Positions 33,977 to 41,799 of a DNA stretch of 64,000 nucleotides are shown in pieces. The notes under the pieces are model-generated. The model had not been told where the DNA came from. It saw nothing but the letters and a program-made list of their open reading frames with translations, and searched no databases. Numbering within the stretch: the stretch's first letter is position 1; each line of letters starts with the position of its first letter. This DNA is from Gordonia phthalatica (lineage in GTDB: Bacteria > Actinomycetota > Actinomycetes > Mycobacteriales > Mycobacteriaceae). A program made the position numbers and the translations under genes. Where the stretch lies: assembly GCF_001305675.1 (NCBI RefSeq), contig NZ_CP011853.1, forward strand, positions 1,984,001-2,048,000. The letters run 5' to 3'.

Positions 33977-35557
33977 ATGGCAACGACAGCAGCAGAACGA
34001 ACCGGTTCGACTCGTTCGTCGGTGGTGGTGACCGACGACGCGATCCAGGTGCGGATCCCGCGTCCGGACACGGCGGGACCGCAGTCGCCGGGCGCGGCCA
34101 AACTCGCGTTCGCCGCCCGGGCGGACTCCTTCCAAGGCCTGGTGCTGTGGCATCGGTACGAGGCCATCTATGCATTGTTGGTGGCGCGGATGGCGCAGGC
34201 CGACGCGAACGGTGCGAATACCGAGTACACGCGGGTCTACGACCCGCTGTGCCAGGTCGCCGCCTCGTACGCGGTCGTCGCCGGGGTGCGGCAGAAGTCG
34301 GCGGAGCACTTCGTCGAAGCCGCCCAGGCGTGCTTCGAGAAGATTCCGGCCGTGGGGCGTCTGCTGCGCGACGGACTGATCACCCCGGCGTGGTTCACCC
34401 GGGTCGTCGAACAGACCTCGCTGGTCATCGACCCGGAGTTGATGGCGTTCCTTGATGCGGAGATCGCTCACCGCCTCTCCACCCTCGGCGGGTTGACGGC
34501 CAAGCGGGTGGAGGACGCGGTGAAGGCGATCGTCGCCGAACACGACCCGGACGCGGTGATGCTGACCCGCGAGGAGGTAAAAGCGCAGAGGAACGTGATC
34601 GTGAACCCCCTCAACGAGGGCATGTCGGAGGTCATCGTCACCACCACCGCCGAGGACGCCATCCTCATCAAAGACGCCCTCGACGCGGTGATCGCCGGAG
34701 TCTGCCCGTTCGACGGCCGTTCTCGTGGGCAACTGCGCTCCGATGCCGCGGCCGCCCGCCTGACCGGTGCCCCGTTCGTCTGCCAGTGCGGCCGCGACGA
34801 CTGCGCCGCCGAACTGTCCGACGAGGCTCTTGCCGCCCGCTGCGCCCGCGTCGTCCTGCACGTGGTCGCCCGCAAGGACACCCTCGACGGCACCTCGACG
34901 CTCCCGGCGCTGCTGGACGGCTACGGTCCGATCTCCGCCGACCATGCGCGTGAGCTGGCCGCGCGTCCGGACGCGGTTCGTCGGGAGTTGAACCTGGACG
35001 AGTTGCTGGATCATCAGGCCCAGCCCGGCAATCCGTATCGGCCGACGGCCGCCCTGGACACCGCGGCGCGCGCCGTCCACGGGACGTGCTCGTGGATCGG
35101 GTGCGATCGCCCCGCCTGGAAGTGCGACCTGGATCATTTGACCGAGTTCAATCACGCCGACCCCGCCGCGGGCGGCGCGACCTGTGCGTGCAACCTGAAC
35201 CCGAAGTGCAAGTTCCATCACGGTTTGAAAACCCACGCGTCGGGCTGGCTCGATGATCAGATCGTCGGTGCGGACGGGGTGATCTGGACTGAGATCACGA
35301 CTCCGGAAGGGCTGACGGTGCGGAAGCAGGCCGCCAACGGCTGGCTGATCCCCGAGTTGGGTTTGATGCCGTGCAGCCATGGTGCGGCGACACGCCCGGG
35401 TTCCGGACACGCCGAGAGTGCACCGGAACCGGAGCGGGCCAGGACTCGGTTGGAGGCCAAGCATCAGTACCGGATGCAGCGCCGGGCGGCGAACCGCCGC
35501 GCTCGTGAGGCCGCGATCGCCGCGATGGAGGCCGCCGACGGCCAACCCCCGTTCTGA
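33977..35557 (+). CDS. 13E12 repeat family protein (DUF222 plus HNH endonuclease)
   Basis: 526-residue protein: DUF222 domain (about residues 35-340) and a C-terminal HNH nuclease motif, CDLDHLTEFNHADPAAGG followed by CNLNPKCKFHHGLK, with all catalytic and zinc ligands present, so this copy looks intact. Such proteins occur in many copies in mycolata, and REP13E12 copies are the chromosomal attachment sites of phage element phiRv1 in M. tuberculosis. Their function is unknown; mobile-element behaviour is suspected. The ATG has GGAGGG 4 nt upstream; an alternative ATG is at 33956. Confidence 0.9.
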   Translation: MATTAAERTGSTRSSVVVTDDAIQVRIPRPDTAGPQSPGAAKLAFAARADSFQGLVLWHRYEAIYALLVARMAQADANGANTEYTRVYDPLCQVAASYAVVAGVRQKSAEHFVEAAQACFEKIPAVGRLLRDGLITPAWFTRVVEQTSLVIDPELMAFLDAEIAHRLSTLGGLTAKRVEDAVKAIVAEHDPDAVMLTREEVKAQRNVIVNPLNEGMSEVIVTTTAEDAILIKDALDAVIAGVCPFDGRSRGQLRSDAAAARLTGAPFVCQCGRDDCAAELSDEALAARCARVVLHVVARKDTLDGTSTLPALLDGYGPISADHARELAARPDAVRRELNLDELLDHQAQPGNPYRPTAALDTAARAVHGTCSWIGCDRPAWKCDLDHLTEFNHADPAAGGATCACNLNPKCKFHHGLKTHASGWLDDQIVGADGVIWTEITTPEGLTVRKQAANGWLIPELGLMPCSHGAATRPGSGHAESAPEPERARTRLEAKHQYRMQRRAANRRAREAAIAAMEAADGQPPF

Positions 35558-35623
35558 CTGTCGCTCACTGCCGAACTCTGTTCCAATGGGGAGGACAGCT
35601 ACGCCAACGTGAGGAGCCGTCCC

Positions 35624-36457
35624 GTGTCGTTCCAGATCGTCACCCTGTTCCAATCCGCAGACGATCCCGACGTGACCGTCGACAGACTCGTCGACCAGAT
35701 CCGAGACGACTGGTCCGAGCATCTCAACCTCGATCCCGCCGACATCAGACCGGACGACGACGCAGTGCCCGGGAAGGCGCTCACCGTTCGCTTCGGTCCG
35801 AAGCGGATCGGCGTCTTTCAGATGACCGGTCCATTCGAGTTCGACATCACCGCGCTCGTCGAGCAGAGTCGGCTGCTGGTGAACGGCGCTCCCGACACCG
35901 ACGGGCCGTACATCGTCGTCTCAGTGGTGCCCGACGATGACGTCATCGACTCGCTCAACGAGGACGAGCTCGTCGAGCACAGTGAGCGAGACACCGGGGA
36001 GGAGGTCGAGGACGCCCTGCTGATCGGATTCGTTGTGGCGTCGCTGATCGCCTGTACCCACACGATCGATGCGGCGCTCTTCCACGCGGGCACGAACCTC
36101 GTGTCGGCGAACATCGTCCGCGAGACGACCATCGACTTCGCCCCGGTGCTTCCCGTGCTCCTGTGGGCCGAGTTCGGCGTGGGACCGCACCCCGACCTCG
36201 CCGACGAGTTCGGGGGCTACACCAATGGCTTGGACTCGCTCGGCCTCCGCGACATCGTCGTGCCGCGGTCCGGTGCAGACGGTCAGGCGACCGTCGAGCT
36301 GCTCATCGGGGTGGCGTTGAAAGAGTGCGCCGATCTGGCGCCGATCGACGCCGGCACCGTCCTGCAGACCGATATCGGTGCTTTCTCGGTCGGGTACGGC
36401 GCGCATCCGGACGAACCGGAGCGTCCCGACCTGATGGTCCTGACGCCGACCGGTTAG
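35624..36457 (+). CDS. DUF4261-like protein, paralogue B
   Basis: 277-residue acidic protein starting SFQIVTLFQSADDPDVTVDRLVDQIRDDW, with TNGLDSLGLRDIVVP near residue 205, the same landmarks as paralogues A and C. No signal peptide, membrane helix or catalytic motif is visible. The GTG at 35624 has GAGGAG 7 nt upstream; the GTG at 35609 lies too close to that site. Its stop (TAG) overlaps the convergent stop of paralogue C (TAA on the other strand) by 3 bases. Function unknown. Confidence 0.65.
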   Translation: MSFQIVTLFQSADDPDVTVDRLVDQIRDDWSEHLNLDPADIRPDDDAVPGKALTVRFGPKRIGVFQMTGPFEFDITALVEQSRLLVNGAPDTDGPYIVVSVVPDDDVIDSLNEDELVEHSERDTGEEVEDALLIGFVVASLIACTHTIDAALFHAGTNLVSANIVRETTIDFAPVLPVLLWAEFGVGPHPDLADEFGGYTNGLDSLGLRDIVVPRSGADGQATVELLIGVALKECADLAPIDAGTVLQTDIGAFSVGYGAHPDEPERPDLMVLTPTG

Positions 36458-37320
36458 CGCTTCCTCTTGAACCAGCGACGCTTCTTCGGCTCCTCGACGG
36501 GGGCGTCGTCGTCGACCGGCGGCTCGAAGACCGGGAACTCCTGGCCGGGAAATTCCAGCGACAGCACGATCTTGTCGGTTTCCACCTGCGACGGTGCGTG
36601 GCGGACCACCACCTCCACCTCGTCCGTCTCGCCGATGCTGTGGCCGTCGCCGATGACGGGACCGTTCTCGAGTTGGTAGATCGACGTGTTGATGATCCGG
36701 CCGAAGGTGTCCTCCGCGGACTCGCGCGACGCGACGATCTCCACGTCCATCAGGCCCAGCATGTCCAGGCCCCGTGTGTGGCCGGTCATGATGCCATCGG
36801 GCCGGGGAGCGACATTGAGGGCCACCCACGCGGGCAGCATCGGCTGGGGCAGCGTCTCGATGGCGAGATCCCGGAACAGCGCCGGCAGGATCACATGATT
36901 CGCGCTGCCGAAGTAGACCGCGACGATCGTCTCGGTGAGGGCAACCGCCGAGGCGATGACCTTCGACATCAGTACTGCGTCGGCGATGGCCTCCACGTGC
37001 GTCTGCGCAGCGCCTGCGCGGACGACGGTCACGATGGTGTGTGCGCGGTAGTCGGAGGGAGCCGGGACGTCGTTGGGCCACAGGCGGCTGTACGCGGCGA
37101 TCTCGCCGAGGTCGTCGCCGACCGGCTCGGCGAACGCCATCAACGAGATGACCTGATCTCCGTACGACAGCGACAGGGGCGCGTCGGCCTTCTTCGACGG
37201 CTCGACCCGCAGGAGAGCGGAGTCCAGGTCGGGGAAGTCGGTCAGCATCTGCGTGACGAGACGGTCTCCGTCGAGGGTGGGATCGAGGTGGCTCTGGAAC
37301 AGCATCGCGAGACTGGGCAC
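36454..37320 (-). CDS. DUF4261-like protein, paralogue C
   Basis: 288-residue protein with LAMLFQSHLDPTLDGDRLVTQMLTDF at the start and HTRGLDMLGLMDVEIV near residue 188; it ends with an acidic then basic tail (EEPKKRRWFKRKR), like paralogue A. The GTG at 37320 follows AGGA at 8 nt. It converges tail-to-tail with paralogue B. Divergence between the three copies is large, so the duplications are old. No function is assigned. Confidence 0.65.
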   Translation of the reverse strand: MPSLAMLFQSHLDPTLDGDRLVTQMLTDFPDLDSALLRVEPSKKADAPLSLSYGDQVISLMAFAEPVGDDLGEIAAYSRLWPNDVPAPSDYRAHTIVTVVRAGAAQTHVEAIADAVLMSKVIASAVALTETIVAVYFGSANHVILPALFRDLAIETLPQPMLPAWVALNVAPRPDGIMTGHTRGLDMLGLMDVEIVASRESAEDTFGRIINTSIYQLENGPVIGDGHSIGETDEVEVVVRHAPSQVETDKIVLSLEFPGQEFPVFEPPVDDDAPVEEPKKRRWFKRKR

Positions 37321-37360
37321 GACCACAATCCTGCCATGCGCCGAACCGGTGGATGAAAGT

Positions 37361-37394
37361 GAAGAAGCCCGCCAGATGACCGGCGGGCTTCTTC
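37361..37394. terminator. Terminator of the first tRNA cassette
   Basis: GAAGAAGCCCGCC (37361-37373) pairs perfectly with GGCGGGCTTCTTC (37382-37394). On the minus strand it follows tRNA-Val directly and ends in a TTC-rich stretch, so it should terminate the Gly-Cys-Val transcript. Confidence 0.8.
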
Positions 37395-37398
37395 GAGG

Positions 37399-37470
37399 TG
37401 CGCGATACAAGGATTGAACTTGTGACCTCTTCCGTGTCAGGGAAGCGCTCTCCCACTGAGCTAATCGCGC
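37399..37470 (-). tRNA. tRNA-Val (GAC), copy 1
   Basis: Minus-strand cloverleaf with acceptor GCGCGAT/ATCGCGC, anticodon stem CTTCC/GGAAG around loop CTGACAC (anticodon GAC) and T-loop TTCAATC. The 3' CCA is not fully encoded. Last gene of the first Gly-Cys-Val set. Confidence 0.95.
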
Positions 37471-37497
37471 AGGTATTGAGTTGTGGAACTTCGGTGG

Positions 37498-37568
37498 AGG
37501 TGGCGACGGGAATCGAACCCGTGTGCACGGCTTTGCAGGCCGTTGCCTCACCACTCGGCCACGCCACC
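37498..37568 (-). tRNA. tRNA-Cys (GCA), copy 1
   Basis: Minus-strand cloverleaf with acceptor GGTGGCG/CGCCACC, U discriminator, anticodon loop CTGCAAA (GCA) and T-loop TTCGATT. Middle gene of the first set. Confidence 0.95.
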
Positions 37569-37579
37569 GGGGTTTTCCG

Positions 37580-37652
37580 AGCGGATGACGGGATTCGAAC
37601 CCGCGACCCTCACCTTGGCAAGGTGATGCGCTACCAGCTGCGCTACATCCGC
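37580..37652 (-). tRNA. tRNA-Gly (GCC), copy 1
   Basis: Minus-strand cloverleaf with acceptor GCGGATG/CATCCGC, anticodon loop TTGCCAA (GCC) and T-loop TTCGAAT. First transcribed gene of the set; a TAATGT -10 (minus strand, 37702-37707) with TTGCAA 18 nt upstream is its likely promoter. The rest of 37653-37918 has no convincing gene. Confidence 0.95.
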
Positions 37653-37878
37653 ATGCCGGTGAACACGTCTTGTGGACGCTGTCGCTCACCGGCGACAACA
37701 AACATTAACGTCCACCGAAGTGGAATTGCAAACCGGGGGACATATTGCGTCCGGAAACCCCCTGTGAAGTGCGAAGATTCGACGTTCGACGCGGATCGAC
37801 GGGGTTGCGTCCAGGTGAACGGTCCGCCCACCGCTGCGCCAGTCGGGAGGTGCGAGGGGGAGTGGGCGCACAACGCGA

Positions 37879-37906
37879 GCGAGGCCCGGACGTATCCGGG
37901 CCTCGC
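37879..37906. terminator. Terminator of the second tRNA cassette
   Basis: GCGAGGCCCGGA-CGTA-TCCGGGCCTCGC, a perfect 12-bp stem with a 4-nt loop, directly after tRNA-Val copy 2 on the minus strand. Confidence 0.8.
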
Positions 37907-37918
37907 TTGCGTTCATGG

Positions 37919-37990
37919 TGCGCGATACAAGGATTGAACTTGTGACCTCTTCCGTGTCAGGGAAGCGCTCTCCCACTGAGCTAATCGCGC
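37919..37990 (-). tRNA. tRNA-Val (GAC), copy 2
   Basis: Sequence identical to copy 1 over the mature tRNA (anticodon GAC). Last gene of the second Gly-Cys-Val set. Confidence 0.95.
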
Positions 37991-38009
37991 AGGTATTGAA
38001 TTGTCGTGG

Positions 38010-38080
38010 AGGTGGCGACGGGAATCGAACCCGTGTGCACGGCTTTGCAGGCCGTTGCCTCACCACTCGGCCACGCCACC
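38010..38080 (-). tRNA. tRNA-Cys (GCA), copy 2
   Basis: Identical to copy 1 over the mature tRNA; the spacer to tRNA-Val begins with the same AGGTATTGA sequence as in the first set and is shorter. Confidence 0.95.
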
Positions 38081-38093
38081 GGGAGTGCTACAG

Positions 38094-38166
38094 AGCGGAT
38101 GACGGGATTCGAACCCGCGACCCTCACCTTGGCAAGGTGATGCGCTACCAGCTGCGCTACATCCGC
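38094..38166 (-). tRNA. tRNA-Gly (GCC), copy 2
   Basis: Identical to copy 1 over the mature tRNA. A TAATGT -10 (minus strand, 38212-38217) corresponds in place to that of copy 1. The 38218-38460 interval shows no gene that I can support. Confidence 0.95.
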
Positions 38167-38460
38167 GTGCTTGTGAGCTGCCTTGTGGGCGTTGCTCACC
38201 AGCGAGAAGAACATTAGCGGCACAGCGTCGCAGAACACAAATCGGCAGGTCGGGGAGTTACAGGGGTGTAGTTCAGCTGCTTACCGGACTCCGATTCAGG
38301 AGTTCTGTGAGTGGAATCCAGTGGTCGAGGCTCGGCCTCGAGATGTGGCGAGTGCTCGGAGTGCGCGGGTGCCGTCGACCGAAGCGCAGCTGCGTTCGAC
38401 GCCTGATCGAGGTTGCGGCCGGCGTCGCGAACCGCCGCAAATCTGGCCGCCGGGGGTGAT

Positions 38461-38490
38461 TTGGTTGAACAGATGGTCAGTGTGTAATCT
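38461..38490 (+). promoter_or_regulatory. Promoter of tRNA-Val (CAC)
   Basis: TTGGTT (38461-38466), 18-nt spacer, TAATCT (38485-38490), about 47 nt upstream of the tRNA. Confidence 0.55.
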
Positions 38491-38537
38491 GACTTCTCGT
38501 GCGACAGCAGTCACTCTGCTGCGCAACAACTTCATAC

Positions 38538-38609
38538 GGTCCCGTGGCTCAGTGGAAGAGCGTCCCGTTCACACCGGGAAGGTCGCTGGTTCGATCCCAG
38601 CCGGGACCA
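38538..38609 (+). tRNA. tRNA-Val (CAC), integration target
   Basis: Plus-strand cloverleaf: acceptor GGTCCCG/CGGGACC, anticodon stem TCCCG/CGGGA around loop TTCACAC (anticodon CAC), T-arm GCTGG-TTCGATC-CCAGC, A discriminator. From the anticodon stem to the 3' end it forms one copy of a 50-bp direct repeat whose other copy is at 48787-48836. Integration restored an intact tRNA at this end. Confidence 0.95.
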
Positions 38610-38612
38610 CAA
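38563..38612 (+). repeat. attL: left 50-bp direct repeat
   Basis: Perfect 50-bp match to 48787-48836, running from TCCCGTTCACACC (anticodon arm) to GGGACCACAA just past the tRNA 3' end. Flanks differ on both sides (GCG and GAT here, TTT and CGG at the right copy), so these are the boundaries of identity. Confidence 0.95.
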
Positions 38613-38628
38613 GATAACTACCAGGTCA

Positions 38629-38660
38629 GAGGCCCTTTCCGTTCAATCGGAGAGGGCCTC
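38629..38660. terminator. Hairpin between tRNA-Val and the integrase 3' end
   Basis: GAGGCCCT (38629-38636) pairs with AGGGCCTC (38653-38660), with an inner TCCG/CGGA extension. It can end both the tRNA transcript and the convergent integrase transcript, and overlaps the integrase stop codon (38643-38645). Confidence 0.7.
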
Positions 38661-39830
38661 TCCTGTATCCGTGGACACGGTTTGGACACGCTCTAGTTCC
38701 GCGGCCCTCTGGGAGGCCAGCCGCGTGGCCACGGCCTCCAGGTCGTCCTCGAATAGGTCGGCGTACGTGTCCAGCGTCATCGACGCCTTGGCGTGGCCGA
38801 GCATCCGCTGGACCGCCTTGACGTTCGCCCCGGCCGAGATCGCCAAGGACGCGGCCGAATGGCGTAGGTCATGGGTAGTGACGGTGGGGAACTCCGGCGT
38901 GGTGGCGTGGCCGGTGAGGGCCGCCTCCTTGGCCCGGGTCTTGACGTTCCGCTCCACGACGGCCTCCACCGCCGGGGCCAGGGTCCGGTAGCGCCAGTTC
39001 GACGGCGTGACCACCGTCCCGCGCTCCGAGGTGAACACCGGATCCTCCCGCCCCTTACCGCGGACATGGTCGGCCATCACCTCGTCCAGGAACTCCGGAT
39101 AGGGGACTGTCCGCCGCTCGTGGGTCTTGGGGGCCTTGTACCGCGCCGATCCGGCCTCGGTGACCGCCCGCTCCACGGTGATCTTCCGCCGCGCCAGGTC
39201 CACGTCCTGGGCCTGGAGTCCGGCCGCCTCACCGATCCGGAGGCCTGTGTACGCCAGGAACAGGACGAGATCTCGGCCGCGGTCCCCGGCCTCGGTGGCC
39301 AGTTCGTCCACCTGGGCGTGGGAGAGGTACCCGCGCGCCCGGTGGAGCCGCTTGGGGGCCGACACGTCGGCCGCTGGGTTGGTCGCCAGGTTCCCGTCCG
39401 CCACGCCCAAGGCCAAGATCTGCCGGAGGACGCCGAGGGCCGCCTCCACCATGACCGCCGAGCGGTCCGCGCCGATCATCTCGGAGACCCAGGCCTCCAC
39501 GTGGCTCCGCTTGATCTTGCCCACCGGCGTGGAGGACCACCGCGGCTCCACGTCGTGGGAGTACACCGAGAGACGGTTCCTCTTGGTCTTGGCGGCCTTG
39601 GCGTCCAGGGACTTCTTCCACGACTCGGCCAGTGTGCCGACCGTGACCCGGCCCGCCGACGACTGGACGAATCCACCAGTGGACTTGGACACCTCGGTGG
39701 AGTGCATGAACGCGGTGGCGTCCCGCTTGGTGGTGAACCCGCGCTTACGCGTGGTCTGGCCGTTGGGGAGCCGGTAGCGGACCTCATACCGAGATCCGGC
39801 CTTGGTGTCGTACTTACTGATCGTTGCCAT
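38643..39830 (-). CDS. Tyrosine-type site-specific integrase
   Basis: 395-residue phage integrase. Residues 1-60 form an AP2-like arm-binding domain (YEVRYRLPNGQTTRKRGFTTKRDATAF), about 63-155 the SAM-like core-binding domain, and 165-370 the catalytic domain with Arg198 (TGLRIGEA), His320-x-x-Arg323 (THDLRHSAA), His346 (MLGHA) and nucleophile Tyr356 (TLDTYADLF). It recombines the tRNA-Val attB with the element's attP. The ATG at 39830 is 7 nt after TATGCT, a leaderless start. The gene ends 31 bp inside attL, and its last codons contain a likely arm-type binding site. Confidence 0.96.
   Translation of the reverse strand: MATISKYDTKAGSRYEVRYRLPNGQTTRKRGFTTKRDATAFMHSTEVSKSTGGFVQSSAGRVTVGTLAESWKKSLDAKAAKTKRNRLSVYSHDVEPRWSSTPVGKIKRSHVEAWVSEMIGADRSAVMVEAALGVLRQILALGVADGNLATNPAADVSAPKRLHRARGYLSHAQVDELATEAGDRGRDLVLFLAYTGLRIGEAAGLQAQDVDLARRKITVERAVTEAGSARYKAPKTHERRTVPYPEFLDEVMADHVRGKGREDPVFTSERGTVVTPSNWRYRTLAPAVEAVVERNVKTRAKEAALTGHATTPEFPTVTTHDLRHSAASLAISAGANVKAVQRMLGHAKASMTLDTYADLFEDDLEAVATRLASQRAAELERVQTVSTDTGEALSD
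38671..38691 (+). promoter_or_regulatory. Candidate integrase arm-binding site, left
   Basis: Two head-to-tail TGGACAC half sites (GTGGACACGG then TTTGGACACGC). Of 21 positions 18 match the sequence at 48675-48695 near attR. It lies inside the integrase 3' end. Confidence 0.6.
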
Positions 39831-40181
39831 GCCTGGCAGCATAACCGTGGACACAGACATCGGGACGCGCATAACAATTCGGTAACGGTGCGATATGGCC
39901 TCTACCTGGGCATTGTGGACAACACTGTGGATAACTATGTCCACCAGCGTGTTTGTCTAGCGACCTGCGGATATAGGCCCTCGGTGTTGACGGGCGCCGT
40001 CAACACGGTTGACGGTCCGCGTCAACGTCGGTGCCCATTGGCAGACCTCGGACACGTTGGCACACAACCGATCTCGGTCTAACTTGGTGGACGTACACCG
40101 CACGGATACCTACCGGACATATGAAGCCCCACCAGGGGCGACCGTGAGGGGGCCGCGCATAGGCCCCGCTGGAGTACACCG
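39831..40181. promoter_or_regulatory. Divergent integrase/excisionase control region
   Basis: This 351-bp gap holds no gene that I can support but is rich in sites. Integrase -10 TATGCT is at 39838-39843 (minus strand). A perfect DnaA-box sequence TGTGGATAA is at 39926-39934, near a second GTGGACAA. Two operators lie at 39984-40006 and 40008-40026. A rightward promoter, TTGGCA (40057-40062), 17 nt, TAACTT (40080-40085), precedes the excisionase-like gene. Confidence 0.6.
39984..40026. promoter_or_regulatory. Two phased palindromic operators
   Basis: GTGTTGAC-N7-GTCAACAC (39984-40006) and GTTGAC-N7-GTCAAC (40008-40026). Both have the same 6-bp core arms and 7-bp spacer, and their centres are 22 bp apart, about two helical turns, as expected for cooperative binding of a dimeric regulator. 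Confidence 0.75.
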
Positions 40182-40370
40182 ATGGCTCACAAGCCCACCC
40201 TGAACACCCCCGAGGCCGCCGAGTACGTCAATTCGACGGTGGCCACCCTCAACTCCTGGCGATACCTCGGCCGCGGCCCCGCGTACATCAAGCTCGGCCG
40301 CCGCGTGGTCTACCGCGTGGCCGATCTGGACGCCTGGATGGACGCCAACACCGTCACGCCGAGCGCGTGA
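40182..40370 (+). CDS. Excisionase-like MerR/HTH_17 DNA-binding protein
   Basis: 62-residue protein, essentially a single winged helix-turn-helix: NTPEAAEYVNSTVATLNSWRYLGRGPAYIKLGRRVVYRVADLDAWMDA. This is the excisionase/AlpA type, which bends DNA to favour excision and can also repress or activate the integrase promoter. The ATG has GGAG 8 nt upstream. As the only recognisable DNA-binding regulator in the element, it is the candidate ligand of the paired operators (inference). Confidence 0.85.
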   Translation: MAHKPTLNTPEAAEYVNSTVATLNSWRYLGRGPAYIKLGRRVVYRVADLDAWMDANTVTPSA

Positions 40371-40371
40371 C

Positions 40372-40418
40372 CCTGTCTGACACCAACCCGAGAGATCAAA
40401 CTCCCTCTGTCAGACAGG
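40372..40418. repeat. 11-bp inverted repeat with 25-nt loop
   Basis: CCTGTCTGACA (40372-40382) and TGTCAGACAGG (40408-40418) are perfect reverse complements. They lie between the HTH gene stop and the 30-codon ORF; the structure could attenuate or bind a regulator. No T run follows. Confidence 0.65.
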
Positions 40419-40428
40419 ATTCATCAAC

Positions 40429-40521
40429 GTGACAACCATCCTCATCATCACCGTGGCCGCCATGGCCTGGCCGACCGGCTACGGCCTCGGCGTCATCCTC
40501 CGCCCGGAGGTGAGCGCGTGA
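40429..40521 (+). CDS. Possible 30-residue membrane peptide
   Basis: GTG-initiated ORF of 30 codons encoding a hydrophobic peptide (TTILIITVAAMAWPTGYGLG core) able to span a membrane once. Its stop overlaps the GTG of the ATPase gene (GTGA), an arrangement shared by other genes in this element, which suggests it is translated and coupled. No homologue is recognised; it could also serve only as a coupling leader. Confidence 0.4.
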   Translation: MTTILIITVAAMAWPTGYGLGVILRPEVSA

Positions 40522-41798
40522 CCAAGGTGACTCTGGCCCACCCCGACAACCCCGGCGAGTCCGCGGACGTGTCCGGCGTCGTCGCCAAGGAGATCGAGTT
40601 CCACAAGGCCCAGACCAAGCGCGCCAAAGACGAGTTCCGCAAGCACAAGGCCAGCGTCTACGAGACCGAGAAGCTCCGCGACGAGGCGCGCGAACGGATC
40701 AAGGCCGAGAAGGCCCAGAAGAAGGCCGAGGCCGCCGGTATCGCCTCGGTCCGGGACCGGCTCATGTCGGTGGACGCGTTCATGGACGCCGAGGCACCGG
40801 ACGCGCTGGTCAAGGATGTCCTGGACGGTGGCGGCCTCTCCATGCTCATCGGGCACCGAGGCACCTACAAGACCGCCATCGCGCTGGCCATGTCGCTGTG
40901 CATCGCGTGCGGCATCCCGTGGGGTGCTCACCGCACCGAGCGCGGCCGGGTCCTGTACCTGGTCGGTGAGGGTGGCGGCCGAGCGTTCGGTATCCGCCTG
41001 GAGGCCTGGCTCTCACACCACGGGATCACCCGCGACGAGATCCGCCCGTGGTTCATGGGCCTCAACGGTGCCGCGCCGTTCATGTCGGCCGCGTGGGACG
41101 AGCTGGTGGCCTACGCCAAGGAGTTCGGCCCGTCGCTCATCGTCGTGGACACGCTGGCGCGCCACCAGCTCGGCCTGGAGGAGAACAGCAACTCTGACGC
41201 GTCCGAGGCTGTGAACAAGGCCGACCACCTCCGAGCCCAGACCGGCGCGGCCGTCATGGTCCTCCATCACCCGCCCAAGGGTGGGACCAGCGGCCGCGGA
41301 GCCGGTGCCTGGGAGGGTGGCGCGGACTCGGTGTTCCACCTGGAGAAGGACGCGCCGGTGGACGGCCAGGTGGAGATGACCACGACGAAACAGAAGCACC
41401 GGCCGGAGACGGGACGATGGGCGTTCCGCATCGAACAGGTGGAGGTCCGGGAGAACGGCACCTGGCCCACCTCCATGGTCCCGGTCCACGCCGATCCGTT
41501 CGTGGTGGACGCGGCCGCCGAGGAGGCCAAGGCCGCCAAGGAGACCGCGCTCCAGGCCGAGGTTCTGGAGTACCTCCGAGGCCGCCAGGACGCGGACATG
41601 TCCCCGAACAAGACCGAGTTCCGCAAGCACTTCGAGGAGACCAAGCGACGGGAGGCGGCCCTGGGCGCGCTGGAGAAGCTCAAGCTCCGCGGGGAGGTCG
41701 AGTTCGTTCCAGGCAAGGGGCGCGCCGAGATCATCCGCGCCGTCACCGACGCCAAGATCCTCCCCTTCCAGGCATCGGCGGAGGGAGTCGATGCCTAG
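40518..41798 (+). CDS. RepA-like AAA_25 ATPase (replicative helicase type)
   Basis: 426-residue P-loop ATPase. Residues 25-75 form a charged coiled coil; the RecA-like domain has Walker A GHRGTYKT (112-119), GRVLYLVGEGGG, Walker B LIVVD (207-211) and sensor VMVLHHPPKGG (about 247-256). This is the pattern of RSF1010 RepA-like hexameric helicases found in plasmids and satellites. The last 100 residues look like a winged helix (LEYLRGRQD...ALGALEKLKLRGEVEFVPGKGRAEI). It is followed immediately by the iteron cluster, so it most likely drives replication of the excised element. Confidence 0.82.
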   Translation: MTKVTLAHPDNPGESADVSGVVAKEIEFHKAQTKRAKDEFRKHKASVYETEKLRDEARERIKAEKAQKKAEAAGIASVRDRLMSVDAFMDAEAPDALVKDVLDGGGLSMLIGHRGTYKTAIALAMSLCIACGIPWGAHRTERGRVLYLVGEGGGRAFGIRLEAWLSHHGITRDEIRPWFMGLNGAAPFMSAAWDELVAYAKEFGPSLIVVDTLARHQLGLEENSNSDASEAVNKADHLRAQTGAAVMVLHHPPKGGTSGRGAGAWEGGADSVFHLEKDAPVDGQVEMTTTKQKHRPETGRWAFRIEQVEVRENGTWPTSMVPVHADPFVVDAAAEEAKAAKETALQAEVLEYLRGRQDADMSPNKTEFRKHFEETKRREAALGALEKLKLRGEVEFVPGKGRAEIIRAVTDAKILPFQASAEGVDA

Positions 41799-41799
41799 C

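Noticed and set aside
38263..38330. tRNA-like start (GGTGTAGTTCAGCTG) between the tRNA cassette and tRNA-Val(CAC)
   Set aside because: No pairing acceptor stem or T-arm follows, so a tRNA or clear tRNA pseudogene cannot be supported.
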